Shown here piece after piece: positions 5,298-5,773 of a DNA stretch of 5,773 nucleotides. The notes beneath the pieces are model-generated. The model saw only the letters and a program-made list of their open reading frames with translations, had not been told where the DNA came from and made no database searches. Location of the stretch: assembly GCA_937926325.1 (NCBI GenBank), contig CALAZQ010000250.1, positions 1 to 5,773 on the forward strand, given 5' to 3'. Within the stretch, counting starts at the first letter, position 1. Every line of letters starts with the position of its first letter. This DNA comes from an uncultured Planctomycetaceae bacterium. GTDB taxonomy: Bacteria; Planctomycetota; Planctomycetia; Pirellulales; UBA1268. The position numbers and the translations under genes are program-made.

Positions 5298-5773
5298 TCA
5301 GGGATCGCTGGGGGCAAGTGTTGCTTCAATGGCAGTGGCGATGGTGCCCGGCTCGGCCATCCGGCCACTGCCCGACTGGCGGCAGGAGAGCCAGCCTTCT
5401 TCGGGTGGGACGATGGTCAAGCCATCACTGACCAGTTGCTGCACATTCCGCTGCACAGCCGGCTTGGCCCACATGGCGGCGTTCATGGCGGGGGCGAGCA
5501 GCACTGGGCACTCAGCACAGAGCAGCAGGGTGGAAAGCAGATCGTCGGCGATCCCCTGCGTGGCTTTTGCCAGGACGTCGGCGGTGGCTGGGGCCACCAC
5601 GATCAGGTCGGCCCGCTGGGCGAGTTCAATGTGAGCCCCCAGCGGGAAGCGGCCGGGGTCGAAACTTTTGGTGGCGACCGGTCGGCCGGTCAGGGCGGAA
5701 AAGGTGGCCACGCCGATAAACCGGCGGGCATTCACCGTCAGCAGGGCCGTGACCCCTGCCTGCCGCTGCACCA
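5298..5773 (-). CDS. coaC: CoaC: phosphopantothenoylcysteine decarboxylase (N-terminus outside window)
   Basis: This FMN-dependent enzyme of the HFCD family decarboxylates 4'-phosphopantothenoylcysteine to 4'-phosphopantetheine, the step after CoaB. About 158 residues are visible and the frame runs off the right edge, so the GTG at 5771 is an internal Val rather than the start. Motifs, numbered from that Val, are HIELAQRADLIVVAPATADV (47-66) with the catalytic His at 47, PAMNAAMW (94-101) with Asn97, and SCRQSGSGRM (129-138), the substrate clamp with Cys130. These sit exactly 28 residues before E. coli His75, Asn125 and Cys158 as I recall them, so about 28 N-terminal residues, including the first flavin-binding strand, lie outside the window. 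The chain stops at TGA (5298-5300) after SDP, where fused CoaBC proteins have the linker to CoaB. Confidence 0.92.
   Translation of the reverse strand, partial: VQRQAGVTALLTVNARRFIGVATFSALTGRPVATKSFDPGRFPLGAHIELAQRADLIVVAPATADVLAKATQGIADDLLSTLLLCAECPVLLAPAMNAAMWAKPAVQRNVQQLVSDGLTIVPPEEGWLSCRQSGSGRMAEPGTIATAIEATLAPSDP

Noticed and set aside
1..5773. tRNA, rRNA, CRISPR array, insertion sequence, riboswitch or phage genes.
   Set aside because: Nothing recognisable: no repeat-spacer pattern, transposase, integrase or RNA-gene motif. Nearly all sequence is accounted for by metabolic and small housekeeping-type genes.

Overview
The window is GC-rich (roughly 60-65% by eye), densely coding, bacterial chromosomal DNA. 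It most resembles a planctomycete, probably of the Pirellulales. The clues are a 24-residue-period leucine-rich-repeat protein ending in an 'LQKALP..RI' tail, a short TPR protein of a type common in that phylum, a small protein with an FDDFDDDFDDDFEEEE stretch, few recognisable Shine-Dalgarno sites, and a coaC/coaB pair encoded as two polypeptides. The phylum call is inference from these features; no marker RNA gene is present.

Layout from left to right: the 3' end of a plus-strand LRR gene (1-403) converges on a block of seven genes that all read leftwards on the minus strand. In transcription order (right to left) these are coaC (5' end cut by the window edge), coaB, argC, argJ, a small acidic protein of unknown function, a TPR protein, and a trimeric-type purine nucleoside phosphorylase (PNP). 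The only longer non-coding stretches are about 103 bp before argC and about 136 bp between argJ and the acidic gene. The second holds a GC-rich hairpin that could end the argCJ transcript.

Functionally, CoaC and CoaB would together convert 4'-phosphopantothenate to 4'-phosphopantetheine, a coenzyme A precursor. ArgC and ArgJ supply two steps of the acetylated arginine pathway: reduction of N-acetylglutamyl phosphate, and recycling of the acetyl group from N-acetylornithine to glutamate. PNP is a purine salvage enzyme. The acidic and TPR proteins cannot be assigned a specific role. The window looks mostly like ordinary housekeeping sequence and I see no mobile element, defence system, CRISPR array or RNA gene.

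The points that deserve a second look are these. The PNP has Asp where the base-recognising Asn of 6-oxopurine PNPs is expected, and Val where His is expected, as in methylthioadenosine phosphorylase. The coaC stop and coaB start lie in the same frame, separated by one TGA and seven sense codons. The small acidic protein has regularly spaced Phe residues and an uncertain start near an 8-nt homopolymer.
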